Below, piece after piece: positions 49,391 to 59,495 of a DNA stretch of 64,000 bases (the stretch's first letter is position 1; every line of letters starts with the position of its first letter). This stretch comes from Hyphomicrobiales bacterium. Its GTDB lineage: Bacteria; Pseudomonadota; Alphaproteobacteria; Rhizobiales; Aestuariivirgaceae. The stretch is taken from contig JACPNZ010000007.1 of the NCBI GenBank assembly GCA_016185245.1, positions 1-64,000 on the forward strand. The letters are read 5' to 3'. The notes under the pieces are model-generated. The model was not told where the DNA came from. It made no database searches and saw only the letters and a list, made by a program, of their open reading frames with translations. A program made the translations under genes and the position numbers.

Positions 49391-49419
49391 ACCCCTGCGA
49401 TATCAGCGGCTCAACTTGC

Positions 49420-49442
49420 CCCTTTTGCCGCAAAAGGGTTTT
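49420..49442 (+). terminator. Terminator/attenuator-like hairpin upstream of acpP
   Basis: cccttttg-ccg-caaaaggg followed by TTTT. Confidence 0.65.
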
Positions 49443-49529
49443 GTGGTAGGGAACCCCTCGGGTGCTATGGGGTCAGCCCTACGCAGGGGCGGGGCCGTCT
49501 CAACAGATAACAAGCAAGGACGATTGAAC

Positions 49530-49766
49530 ATGAGTGACGTGGCCGAGCGGGTGAAGAAGATCGTGGTCGAGCACCTGGGGGTGGACGGCGACAAGGTCAA
49601 GCCGGAGGCAAGCTTCATCGACGATCTGGGCGCCGACAGCCTCGATACGGTCGAGTTGGTCATGGCTTTCGAAGAGGAATTCGGCATCGAAATTCCCGAC
49701 GACGCCGCCGAGACCATCCAGACCGTCGGCGACGCCATCAAGTTCATCGAAAAGAGCGCTGCCTGA
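49530..49766 (+). CDS. acpP: Acyl carrier protein
   Basis: [19 protein letters not shown]...[30 protein letters not shown]. Confidence 0.98.
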   Translation: MSDVAERVKKIVVEHLGVDGDKVKPEASFIDDLGADSLDTVELVMAFEEEFGIEIPDDAAETIQTVGDAIKFIEKSAA

Positions 49767-49878
49767 CGGCCTTGCGCCGCCCGCGCTCGCAGGGCACATT
49801 TCGACATAATGCTGCGCGGAGGCAGGAACCGAAAAAGCCTGCCGCCGCGTTTTGCCGTCAAGAGAGGACGAATTGCAT

Positions 49879-51144
49879 ATGCGCCGCGTCGTGATCACGG
49901 GCCTCGGAATGGTGTCGCCGCTGGCCACCGGCGTCGAGGCGACCTGGACTCGCCTGATCGACGGGCGCTCGGGGGCCGGCCCGATCACCAAATTCGACGC
50001 CCATGACATGTCCTGCCGCATCGCCTGCGAGGTAAAGCGCGGCGACGGCAGCGATGGCTCGTTCAATCCCGAACAGTGGATGGACCACAAGGAGCTGCGG
50101 CGCTACGACGATTTCCTGGTCTATGCCGTGGCCGCCGCCAAGCAGGCGATGCAGGATGCTGGCGTCGAGCTTATAACCGAGGAGGAGAAATGCCGGGCGG
50201 GCGTCTTGGTCGGCTCCGGCATCGGCGGCCTCACCAATATCGAACAGACCACGCTTTTGCTTGCCGAAAAGGGCCCGCGCCGGGTCAGCCCGTTCTTCAT
50301 TCCAGGCTCGCTGATCAATCTCGCCTCGGGCCTCATCTCCATCGAATTCGGCTGCAAGGGCCCGAACCATTCGGTGGTTACCGCCTGCTCGACCGGCACC
50401 CATGCGATCGGCGACGCAGCCCGCCTGATCGCCCTTGACGATGCCGACATGATGATCGCCGGCGGAGCCGAATCGGCGATCTGCCGGCTGGGCATCGCCG
50501 GCTTCATCGCCTGCAAGGCGCTGGCCACCAAGTTCAACGACGCCCCGCAGAAGGGCTCCAGGCCCTATGACGCCGACCGTGATGGCTTCGTCATGGGGGA
50601 AGGCGCGGGCGTCGTCGTTCTCGAGGAGCTTGACCATGCCCTGGGGCGCGGCGCCAAAATCTATGCCGAGGTCGTGGGCTACGGCATGTCGGGCGATGCC
50701 TATCATGTCACCGCCCCCGCCGCCGACGGCGACGGCGCCTATCGCTGCATGCAGGCCGCTCTCAAGCGTGCCGGCATCCCGGCCCATGACATCGATTACA
50801 TCAACGCCCATGGCACCTCGACACCCATGGGCGACGAGATCGAATTGCGCGCCGTCGAGCGCCTGATGGGCAATCGCGCCGAAGGGCTTGCCATGTCGTC
50901 GACCAAGTCGTCGATCGGCCATCTCCTGGGGGCGGCGGGCGCCGTCGAGGCGATCTTCTCGGTCCTGGCGATCCGCGACAACATCTGCCCGCCCACCCTC
51001 AATCTCGACAATCCGTCGGTCGAAACCGCCATCGACCTGGTGCCCAAGCAGGCGAAGAAGAAGGACATCAACACAGTTCTGTCCAATTCTTTTGGTTTCG
51101 GTGGTACCAATGCCTCGCTGGTTCTGCGCCGCTATGCGGCCTGA
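49879..51144 (+). CDS. fabF: 3-oxoacyl-ACP synthase II
   Basis: MRRVVITGLGMVSPLATGVEATW, VTACSTGTHAIGDA, SNSFGFGGTNASLVLRR. Confidence 0.97.
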   Translation: MRRVVITGLGMVSPLATGVEATWTRLIDGRSGAGPITKFDAHDMSCRIACEVKRGDGSDGSFNPEQWMDHKELRRYDDFLVYAVAAAKQAMQDAGVELITEEEKCRAGVLVGSGIGGLTNIEQTTLLLAEKGPRRVSPFFIPGSLINLASGLISIEFGCKGPNHSVVTACSTGTHAIGDAARLIALDDADMMIAGGAESAICRLGIAGFIACKALATKFNDAPQKGSRPYDADRDGFVMGEGAGVVVLEELDHALGRGAKIYAEVVGYGMSGDAYHVTAPAADGDGAYRCMQAALKRAGIPAHDIDYINAHGTSTPMGDEIELRAVERLMGNRAEGLAMSSTKSSIGHLLGAAGAVEAIFSVLAIRDNICPPTLNLDNPSVETAIDLVPKQAKKKDINTVLSNSFGFGGTNASLVLRRYAA

Positions 51145-51170
51145 CCGCTCTGGAAGGATGACAGCCGAAA

Positions 51171-52565
51171 TTGACTACCGGCAAGGGACCGCAACGGGTT
51201 TCTGAACCGCGCCGCCCGCGGCGGCGGAGTGCCGCGGCGGTGCGCGTGCTGGCCTCGCTGTTCGTGCTGCTGGTTCTCGCCGGCGCCATTGCCGGAGGCC
51301 TTGCCTGGTACGGCTACGATGCCTACAGCAGCGAAGGTCCACTCGCCGCCAGCAAAGTCTATGACATCGACCGGGGTCTCGGCACGGCCGACATCGGCGC
51401 CCGCCTCGAACAGCAGGGCATCATCAGCAGCGGCCGGGTGTTCGCCGCCGCCGCCTATGTGACCGGGGTGCGCGGAAGGCTCAAGGCCGGCGAATACGAA
51501 TTCCCGGCCCATGCCAGCATGCGCGACGTTATGAACCTCCTCGTCTCCGGCAAGGTCATCGTCTACAAGATCTCGATCCCCGAAGGCTTCACCAGCGACA
51601 TGGCGTTGGCCCGCATCGCCGCCGACCAGGTGCTGACCGGCGAGGTGACATCGCCTCCCGCCGAAGGCACGCTGATGCCGGACACCTATCTTTTCCCGCG
51701 CGGCAAGACCCGTCAGCAGCTGATCGAGGACATGCAGGCGGCGGAAACAAAAATGGTTGACGACATCTGGACCCGGCGCAGGGACCTCTTGCCGATCACG
51801 ACCCGGGAGGAAGCGGTGATCCTCGCCTCGATCGTCGAGAAGGAAACCGCACTCGCCGACGAGCGGCCGCTGATCGCCTCGGTGTTCGTGAATCGCCTGC
51901 GCAAGGGCATGCGGCTGCAGTCGGACCCGACCATCATCTATGGCATCGCCGGCGGCAAGGGCAAGCTCGACCGGCCGCTGACCCACGCCGACATCACCAC
52001 GCCCACGCCCTACAACACCTATACCATCGACGGATTGCCGCCGGGACCGATCGCCAATCCGGGTCGGGCGGCGCTTGAGGCGGTAGTCAATCCGCCGGAA
52101 ACGTCTTACCTTTACTTCGTCGCCAACGGCAGCGGCGGCCACGCCTTCGCCTCGACGCTTGAAGAGCACAACCGCAACGTCGCCAAATGGCGCGATCTCG
52201 CCGGCAACGCCGCAACCGCAGCTGCAGTGGACGCCGCGACCGCCGCCACGGCCAACGCTACGTCGGCAAGCAGCACCGCCACGGCAACCGCGCTGCCCTC
52301 GATCGAATCGACGCGCCAGGAGGCTGCCAACAATTCGGCAGCCGCTGCCGCCGACATCAGTACGGCCGCCAAGTCGGGTCCCGACATCATGGCCAATGCT
52401 GAACCGGCCGATACCGCCAAGCCGGCCGAGGCCAAGCCGGTGGATGTCAAACCGGCCGATGCGGCGGCCACCACGACCCCGCCCGTAGCGGTTCTCAAGC
52501 CCGGTTCGGTCATCAAGATCGGCAACCGGCTAGTGCCAATTCCAAAGCGCAAGCCGAAACGGTAA
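51171..52565 (+). CDS. mltG: Endolytic transglycosylase MltG (YceG-like) with long Ala/Pro-rich C-terminal tail
   Basis: ASIVEKETALADERPLIASVFVNRLRKGMRLQSDPTIIYGI, PYNTYTIDGLPPGPIANPGRAALEAVVNP. Confidence 0.95.
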   Translation: MTTGKGPQRVSEPRRPRRRSAAAVRVLASLFVLLVLAGAIAGGLAWYGYDAYSSEGPLAASKVYDIDRGLGTADIGARLEQQGIISSGRVFAAAAYVTGVRGRLKAGEYEFPAHASMRDVMNLLVSGKVIVYKISIPEGFTSDMALARIAADQVLTGEVTSPPAEGTLMPDTYLFPRGKTRQQLIEDMQAAETKMVDDIWTRRRDLLPITTREEAVILASIVEKETALADERPLIASVFVNRLRKGMRLQSDPTIIYGIAGGKGKLDRPLTHADITTPTPYNTYTIDGLPPGPIANPGRAALEAVVNPPETSYLYFVANGSGGHAFASTLEEHNRNVAKWRDLAGNAATAAAVDAATAATANATSASSTATATALPSIESTRQEAANNSAAAAADISTAAKSGPDIMANAEPADTAKPAEAKPVDVKPADAAATTTPPVAVLKPGSVIKIGNRLVPIPKRKPKR

Positions 52566-52580
52566 AGGGTGTGCCCGGAC

Positions 52581-54734
52581 CTAAGCCGCTGCCGTTTCCG
52601 GGGCGGTGGCAAACAGGGCGTGGGCGGCGGCGGCGTCGATGGCTTGCGAGAAATAATAGCCCTGCAGCAGGTCGCAGCCGGCGAGATTGAGCAGTATCGC
52701 TTGCTCCTCGGTCTCGACTCCTTCCGCTGTCACCCTGAGGTCGAAGGAATTGGCGAGCAGAATGGTCGCCTGCAGCAGGGTCTGGCCGCCGAGGTCGGCG
52801 GTGATACCGGCGACCAGGGAGCGGTCGACCTTGAGACGGTCAAACTGGAATTGCCGCAGATTGGCAACACTCGAGTGGCCCGAGCCGAAGTCGTCGAGAG
52901 CGATAGACACGCCGAGCGCCCGGATGCGGTCCATCGACTGACGGACCCGCTGCGGCTGATCGATGAGATGGGTCTCGGTCACCTCGAGTTCCAGGCGGCG
53001 GGCTGTGAAGCCGGTCTCCTGCAGCACCGAGGCCACCGTCGCGACGAAGGCCGGATTGCGGAACTGGGCGGGCGAGATGTTGACCGCAAGCCTGATCTCC
53101 GGCCATTGCCTCGCGGCGCGGCAGGCGGTGGCGAGCACGAAGGTGCCAAGTTCGTCGATCAGGCCGAATTGTTCGGCAACCGTGACCACCAGGTCGGGCC
53201 GTACCGGTCCGTGACCGGCGCGGTCCCAGCGTATCAGGGCCTCGACCGCGCAAGCCCGGTGGCTCTTCGCATCGACGATCGGCTGGTAGGCGAGGCGGAG
53301 CCTTCCGGCGGCGAGATCGGCCTTGAGATCGGCGGCCAGCGCCCGGCGGCCGAGATGATTGCCATCCATTTCCGGAGAATAGACGGCAGCCCCACCATGG
53401 CCCGCCAGCTTCGCCTGATACATGGCAACGTCGGCGCGGCGCAGGATCTCGCACACCTCGATCGCCTCCGCCGGACAGTCGGCAATGCCGATGCTGGCGC
53501 CGACCGATATAGCCCGGCCGTCCAGGTTGAACGGCTCGGCGAGGAACTGGATGATGCGCTGGGCCAGGGCGCGGGCATCCTCGGCGGCGCGGGACCCCCG
53601 ATGCACGACGGCAAATTCGTCGCCACCCAGCCTGGCCAGCAGGGCGGCGGGACCGGCCAGGGCGGCAAAGCCCGCCGATACGGCGGCGATCAGCCGGTCG
53701 CCGGTTTCGTGGCCATAGGTATCGTTGACGCTCTTGAAGCCGTCGAGGTCGACGAAGGTGATGGTGAGGCCGCCATCCCCGCGCTTGGTATCGCTCGAAG
53801 TCTCCTCGAGATACTGCATCAGTCGCATGCGGTTGGGCAGGCCACTCAAGCCATCGTGGGTCGCCTGATAATGCGACTGGGTCTGGCGCTCCTCGACTTG
53901 CCTGACTTCGTGGTAGCACAGCCAGGCGATCGCTAACATGACGACGATCAGATAGAGAATGATCGACCAGGCCTTGGGCGAAATCGCTCGGTTCGACAGA
54001 TCGCCGGGCCGGCGGTCGGTCCAGGCGAGATGCATAACCGGGTTGCCGAAGATGTCGGTCACCGTGAAAAAGGCACGGGCCGCGCTGGGTTCCGTGTGGA
54101 AGTCTTCGATCACGAAGGTCTGGCCGATTTCGGCGATGAATTCGGGAGTGAGGAACTTGGCAAAGACCAGATAGCGGCCCGGCGTGTCGGCGGGAACGAG
54201 CCCAGTGGTGGTGGGAACCAGATTGCCGGCGGCGACGATTGCCGGCCCTTCGGCGGTGGCCAGCACCGAGGCGGCGGTCTTGAATTCCAAAGCGTCCGAC
54301 GGCAGCCGGGCAATGAGACCCTTGAGGCCGCCCTTGAAGTAGAGCTCAACATCGGGGCTGAAGGATTTTCCGGCATGATAGGCGGTGAGCACCTGGCCGT
54401 TGCCGTCGACGGCGATCACCACGTCGTAGTTGACGCCGGTTTCGCTAGGTCCGCCCCAGGCCGAGGCGGCGAAGGCCTGGTCGATATCCTTGGCATAGAG
54501 ATTGAGAGCTGCGTCATCCCAGTTGGCGTTGTCGGCAATGGTGTTGGCCAGCTGCTCGACCGAGGAGGCGATGGCCGATTGGGCAACCTCGCGGGTGCGG
54601 TCGTGGTCGGCGATATTGGCGCCGTTTGACACGCTGGTGATCAGATCGGCGGCAAGGCCGATGGCGCCGGCACAGGCGATCAGGATCGGCAAGACGATCG
54701 ACAGGCCAAAACGGCGGGTGCGGCGGTTGCTCAT
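52581..54734 (-). CDS. Diguanylate cyclase/phosphodiesterase (CHASE4-like sensor, GGDEF, EAL)
   Basis: DHDRTREVAQSAIASSVEQLANTIADNANWDDA (CHASE4-like), LARLGGDEFAVV (GGDEF-type), CAVEALIRWDRAGHG (EAL-type degenerate: EALIRW). Confidence 0.92.
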   Translation of the reverse strand: MSNRRTRRFGLSIVLPILIACAGAIGLAADLITSVSNGANIADHDRTREVAQSAIASSVEQLANTIADNANWDDAALNLYAKDIDQAFAASAWGGPSETGVNYDVVIAVDGNGQVLTAYHAGKSFSPDVELYFKGGLKGLIARLPSDALEFKTAASVLATAEGPAIVAAGNLVPTTTGLVPADTPGRYLVFAKFLTPEFIAEIGQTFVIEDFHTEPSAARAFFTVTDIFGNPVMHLAWTDRRPGDLSNRAISPKAWSIILYLIVVMLAIAWLCYHEVRQVEERQTQSHYQATHDGLSGLPNRMRLMQYLEETSSDTKRGDGGLTITFVDLDGFKSVNDTYGHETGDRLIAAVSAGFAALAGPAALLARLGGDEFAVVHRGSRAAEDARALAQRIIQFLAEPFNLDGRAISVGASIGIADCPAEAIEVCEILRRADVAMYQAKLAGHGGAAVYSPEMDGNHLGRRALAADLKADLAAGRLRLAYQPIVDAKSHRACAVEALIRWDRAGHGPVRPDLVVTVAEQFGLIDELGTFVLATACRAARQWPEIRLAVNISPAQFRNPAFVATVASVLQETGFTARRLELEVTETHLIDQPQRVRQSMDRIRALGVSIALDDFGSGHSSVANLRQFQFDRLKVDRSLVAGITADLGGQTLLQATILLANSFDLRVTAEGVETEEQAILLNLAGCDLLQGYYFSQAIDAAAAHALFATAPETAAA

Positions 54735-55039
54735 GGAAGCCCGTTGCGAGTACAGCCTGACTATCCACGCTGCCCGTTAAGGTGCGGTAAGAAGGCGTAA
54801 CAAACGGGAGCGTAAGGGGAATGACCGAATTTGTCGGCAAGTGTTAATGACCGGCGAGGGTGCCGTTAACCATGCGCTGACGGAGAGTTGAGCCGGATAC
54901 TGTCCGCAGCCGCTGCATCCCGGCGCGGAAAAACATCGTTAGCAGTATCGGTGAGGCAAGCCCTCGCGCTGCCTCTATGGAAATTTCATGCTGCACCGGC
55001 TTGTGCCGATTTCCGCTGTGGTCCTGGCCGCCGCGGCTG

Positions 55040-56188
55040 TCATCCGGTTTGCACTTCGGTTGTTTCGCGCTCGGCGGACATCTCGTGGCCTTGCCAGACG
55101 AAGCCGTTTGAGACAAAGCCTGCCACCCAGATTGCCGGAATGAGCAGATCGCGAGCGATCATGCCGACGGTGGACTCGAAAGAGACATGCCACCGCATGC
55201 ATTTTGCCAGGATCAGCTCACTGGCAACCCATAGCAGAAATAGCGAGCCACCGGTCGCAAGAAGGTCAAAGCCGAGACGCCAGGCAACCGCCACGCCGGC
55301 GGCGGTCGGCAATAGGCTGCCGGCAAAAATTTCCGGAAGATAGAGGAGCGGGAACGTTGCGCGCCTGAGCCGCGCCCAGCGCACTTGGCGCCGCCAGAGT
55401 TCGGACAGTTTGCGCCGTCCGAGCGGCTGCGCGAAGGGATGCCGCGTCAGGCGCACCTTGAGGCCGATGGCGCGTATGGCCTTGGTGGCAGCCGCATCCT
55501 CGGCGGGTTCCTGCCCCAGGGCCTCAATGCCGCCGATCGGCTCGAGGATCGACTTGCGGAACAGCAGGTTCTTGCCGTGGGCAAACCCAATGCCGAATTG
55601 ATCCGCGAACAATAGCCAGCGCGCCTGGTAAGTGTTGAGAAAGTCACATTCGACGCAAGCCCAGAAATTGCCGGGCCGGTCACCGATCGGCGGAGAACTC
55701 ACCAGTCCGGTTTCCGCATTCCACACTTCAAACATCCGGCCGAGATAGTCGGGGGTGAGCATCACGTTGGAGTCGATAAACACGGTGAAATCATTGCGCC
55801 CCGCCCACCAGCCCTTGGCGCAATTGTTGAGCTTCGGATTGCGGCCGATGCGGTCGTCTCCAATCAGCAATCGGGCATCCACTTCAGGATGCGCATCGAT
55901 CAGACGGCGCGTGACCTCGACCGCAGGATCGCCGGCATAGGCGGCACAAAAAATGATTTCGACGTTCCTTGCTTCGAGTTCAAACGAGCTTTTCAGCGTG
56001 TCGTGCAGATACGGATCGGCGCCGGAAATTGGTCGTACGATCGTGACTGCAGGCAGGGGGAAGTTGCCCGCCGCGGGTTCCCCGTGGCGCATGCGGAGGG
56101 CCACGGCAAGCACCGACAGAAGGTGAACGGCCGTCGTGCCAACGCAGAAAAGGATGAGCAGAGAGGTAATAGTGGTTGACATATCCAT
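55040..56188 (-). CDS. Glycosyltransferase family 2 (ceramide glucosyltransferase/HpnI-like)
   Basis: PAVTIVRPISGADPYLHDTLKSSFELEARNVEIIFC, FIDSNVMLTPDYLGRM, LWRRQVRWARLRR. Confidence 0.87.
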   Translation of the reverse strand: MDMSTTITSLLILFCVGTTAVHLLSVLAVALRMRHGEPAAGNFPLPAVTIVRPISGADPYLHDTLKSSFELEARNVEIIFCAAYAGDPAVEVTRRLIDAHPEVDARLLIGDDRIGRNPKLNNCAKGWWAGRNDFTVFIDSNVMLTPDYLGRMFEVWNAETGLVSSPPIGDRPGNFWACVECDFLNTYQARWLLFADQFGIGFAHGKNLLFRKSILEPIGGIEALGQEPAEDAAATKAIRAIGLKVRLTRHPFAQPLGRRKLSELWRRQVRWARLRRATFPLLYLPEIFAGSLLPTAAGVAVAWRLGFDLLATGGSLFLLWVASELILAKCMRWHVSFESTVGMIARDLLIPAIWVAGFVSNGFVWQGHEMSAERETTEVQTG

Positions 56189-56505
56189 TCGTCAAATCTC
56201 TACGCAATCCTGGCTATGTGAATGTTATTGGCGTGACAAGGGCAAGTCGGCGGCAGATCGAAATGCTAAATGGAGCCAGGCCATCGCGGAGAACCAAGGG
56301 ACTAACCGGCCTGACCGGCTTTCAGTACCGGACGGGGTGGCAGGTTATTGCATATTGTCGGGTTGGTCGAGAGGGGTTGGAGCTGAGACGGTTGCGCGTG
56401 AGGGAGACGACCCGTAACCGAGCGTGGAGTGTGGGCTACGGTGTTCGGGCGCATTGCCTGGCGTAGTGGGCGCAGGCTCGCCATCGCCAGGGTGAAACCC
56501 ACCGA

Positions 56506-58455
56506 TCAAGGCGATTTGGTGTATTGCGCCGCGAAGCTACGGTCGAAGAGATGAGCGAGCGCCAGTGCTGTCCGTCGAGTAATGTGGTCGGCGTCGCGAT
56601 ACCGTGAGATGCCAGCCAATTCCACCCGGCAAAGCTTGGCGTCGCAGAACCACGGCGTGGGATCGATGATCGACACACTCCATCGGGCTGCCGCCTGCCG
56701 CAGGACCTTGAGAGCCAGACCCTGGCGGGCGTCGACCGCCGCCCGCGTCGGATTGACATTGGCCACCGTATTGCTGAGGGCCGCGCGGGCAAGCGACACT
56801 GGAACATCATAGCCAGGTTCCGGCACATCCATCACCAACACGGCGCGGACGCCGAGTGCCGCCATGGCGCCGATGGTGGAATCAAGCGCGGACGAAACCT
56901 TTTCCGACCTGTCTCTTGTCGGATAGGGCGCGGCAGGATCATAGAACGGGCCTTCAAGGCCGTTCTGCGCCCCCAGCACCTCGCGTGGCCAGCGGGCAAC
57001 CAGAAAGACCAGCGGAATCCGCTCGCGCTTCAGGAGATCGATCACGGCGTTGTTTTGCGCGCGGCAACCATCCCGCTTCGCCGCGTCGGAACTCAGATAT
57101 TCATAGCCGATAAGTGGCGGGCAGCCGCCGCGGCCGACGAACAATCCGCGCCTGCCGAAACTTGTCCCGGCCGAGTCGAAAGCCGGCGCCATGGCGGCGG
57201 CATGAGAATCTCCCCAGACCAGGAAGCTGACCCTGCCACCCAGCGCACCCATGGAACAGAGCTTGCCCTTCAGGACAGACTCCGTGTCAAGACCTGCTCC
57301 ATTGTTGTCGGTAAAACAGTCCAACCCAGAAAAGGGGCTCGCCTCTTGCTTGACCGCGTAGATCTTCTGGACTTCCGGGGGAAGCCGTCCCGGCAGACCG
57401 CCCATGGCCGGGATGGCAAGACCCAGGGCAACCGAGGCCGCCGCCACCGCTGCGCCACTCCGAAACAAGGTGCGCCGGCGGCCGAGAAGCGCGCGCCGGC
57501 GCACCGGTTGCTCGATGAAGCGCCACGAGAGCGTTGCCGCCACCAGCGAGGCCGCGAGAGCGAGCATAGCTTCGCTGCCGGTCAGAAGATGTCCCAACCT
57601 GTACTGGGCAAAGATGATGATCGGCCAATGCCAGAGATAGAGCGAATATGAAATGAGCCCGACGAAGACCAGCGGCGGCGTCCCGAGCAAGCGGCTCAGC
57701 GGATTGGCGCTGGTTCCGGCCGCAATGACCAGGGCCGTGCCGATGCACGGCAGGAGCGCCACCGCCCCCGGGAAAGGCGTGCTCGCAGAAATTCCGAATA
57801 CCGCTGCGGCAATTAAAGCTAGACCGACCGCAGCGAGGCACGCGCCGAGCGTGGCATGCCGTACCGAAAGCGATGGCACCAGGGCGAGCAGGCTTCCGGT
57901 TCCGAGCTCCCAAAACCGCGCCGGTAGCAGGAAGAATGCGGCTTCCGGCGCCCGCCGCACCCAGACGACGCTCATCAAGAACGAGGCAACCGTCAAAACT
58001 GCAATGATCGCGGTTCTGCGTCCCGGCAGGAAGCGGCCGAGGGCCGCAAGTAGCAGCGGAAAGACGATATAGAACTGTTCCTCGACACCGAGCGACCAGG
58101 TATGAAGCAATGGCTTGAACTGGGCGATCGTGTCGAAGTAGCCGGATTCCAGCCAGAATCCGATGTTGGACGAGAACAGGGCCGCCAGCGCCATGCTGCG
58201 CCCGAACAAGCTGAATTCCGGCGGCATGAATAACGACCACGCGGCAACGGTGCTGGCCCCGAGCATGGCGAAGAGCGCTGGAAAAATGCGGCGGATGCGT
58301 CGTTCATAGAAGGTCAGGACCGAAAACCGTCTCTCCGCCATCTCGCCGGCAATGAGCGAAGTTATCAAATAGCCCGAAATGACGAAGAAAATGTCGACTC
58401 CGGTGAATCCTCCGGGAAAGCCCAAACCGGCATGAAACATCACGACCGGCAGCAC
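56506..58455 (-). CDS. OafA/YrhL-type acyltransferase with C-terminal SGNH domain; true start upstream of 58455
   Basis: FTGVDIFFVISGYLITSLIAGEM; C-terminal LVWGDSHAAAMAPAF. In-frame upstream translation AYRADIDGLRALAVLPVVMFHAG is the family N-terminus. Confidence 0.92.
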   Translation of the reverse strand: MLPVVMFHAGLGFPGGFTGVDIFFVISGYLITSLIAGEMAERRFSVLTFYERRIRRIFPALFAMLGASTVAAWSLFMPPEFSLFGRSMALAALFSSNIGFWLESGYFDTIAQFKPLLHTWSLGVEEQFYIVFPLLLAALGRFLPGRRTAIIAVLTVASFLMSVVWVRRAPEAAFFLLPARFWELGTGSLLALVPSLSVRHATLGACLAAVGLALIAAAVFGISASTPFPGAVALLPCIGTALVIAAGTSANPLSRLLGTPPLVFVGLISYSLYLWHWPIIIFAQYRLGHLLTGSEAMLALAASLVAATLSWRFIEQPVRRRALLGRRRTLFRSGAAVAAASVALGLAIPAMGGLPGRLPPEVQKIYAVKQEASPFSGLDCFTDNNGAGLDTESVLKGKLCSMGALGGRVSFLVWGDSHAAAMAPAFDSAGTSFGRRGLFVGRGGCPPLIGYEYLSSDAAKRDGCRAQNNAVIDLLKRERIPLVFLVARWPREVLGAQNGLEGPFYDPAAPYPTRDRSEKVSSALDSTIGAMAALGVRAVLVMDVPEPGYDVPVSLARAALSNTVANVNPTRAAVDARQGLALKVLRQAAARWSVSIIDPTPWFCDAKLCRVELAGISRYRDADHITRRTALALAHLFDRSFAAQYTKSP

Positions 58456-58742
58456 AGCGAGAGCCCGCAGTCCATCGATATCGGCCCGGTAGGCCGGGCC
58501 TCCGTGCGAGGTCGCGGCCGCGGAATCCCCTTGGATTTTGTGCGGTAATGTTTTGCAGCCTAACTGTAGCGTTGGTTTTGGCAGGATTTGCTGATCCCAT
58601 CCGGGCGAAGTTCAGCCGTCTTGGTGAACTTGCAGGACTTAGTTCCAGAGGCTGGATGTTCCCAATCGGCGCGCTACCGCATAGGCTGGGCTTGTCTTCC
58701 ATTTGAGAAGAGCTGTCCAGTTACAGAGTAGTAATGTCCGGG

Positions 58743-59495
58743 CTAGAATTTTCTCGTGATGCCGACGGACTTGTTCGAAAAGACGACGCTGGCCATCCCT
58801 TCCGTTGCCAGCCATTCGTCGACCGCGCGGCGGCATCCCGAGTATGATTTGTAGTCGTCGAAGATCATCAAGCCGCCTGGTGCGAGGTGCGGAAAAATTC
58901 TTGCGATGCAGACACTGACGGACTCATACCAGTCGCAGTCGATATGCGCGAGAGCGACCGGTCCGCTTAGTTCCAACGTGTCCTGGAAGAGGCCACGGAC
59001 CGTCTTCAGGCCATGGCTGACCGCGGTTATTCCGTAGGCGGCAAGATTGGAACGAACGGTCTCCTCCAACTGATCGACATAGCCATAATATTGATATTGG
59101 TCGCCACCCAACCCTTCGGCTTTGCCCGATGAGATGACAGAGAAGCGGCTATGCGCATCGGCGCCATCCTGCTCGCCCGGTGGCGGAATGAGGCCAAAGA
59201 CGTCGAACAGAAGCAGGCCGGACGAAGCCGGCTTTAGACGCCCAAGAAGGATTGCAGATCCGCCCAGCGCGACGCCGGCTTCGACGAAGTCTCCCGCTAT
59301 GCCGCGTTCGCCGATGTCGATCGCGGCCCAGGCAAGATTCTTCAGCTTCGTTGCACCTACGTAGGTCAGGTGTTTTTCGCGCAACTCGGAAATGAGGGCT
59401 TCGATGGGCTTGCGTTTCTCGGCTGGAATAGCGTCGAATTGCGGTGTTTTGGACCTTCCAAGTATCCTGCGCAACCAGTCATTCAGCATCACCAC
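58743..59495 (-). CDS. TylF/MycF-type O-methyltransferase (macrocin-O-methyltransferase family)
   Basis: GDFVEAGVALGGSAILLG, LAHIDCDWYESVSVCIARIFPHLAPGGLMIFDDYKSYSGCRRAVDEWL. Confidence 0.85.
   Translation of the reverse strand: MVMLNDWLRRILGRSKTPQFDAIPAEKRKPIEALISELREKHLTYVGATKLKNLAWAAIDIGERGIAGDFVEAGVALGGSAILLGRLKPASSGLLLFDVFGLIPPPGEQDGADAHSRFSVISSGKAEGLGGDQYQYYGYVDQLEETVRSNLAAYGITAVSHGLKTVRGLFQDTLELSGPVALAHIDCDWYESVSVCIARIFPHLAPGGLMIFDDYKSYSGCRRAVDEWLATEGMASVVFSNKSVGITRKF

Noticed and set aside
49299-49766. N-terminally extended acyl carrier protein (155 aa)
   Set aside because: The extension translates the hairpin region; ATG at 49530 gives a canonical 78-aa ACP.
56189-56505. Short plus ORFs (93-96 aa) in the gap between the GT2 and acyltransferase genes
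   Set aside because: No recognisable domain, overlapping alternative frames and no clear SD; not supportable as CDS.
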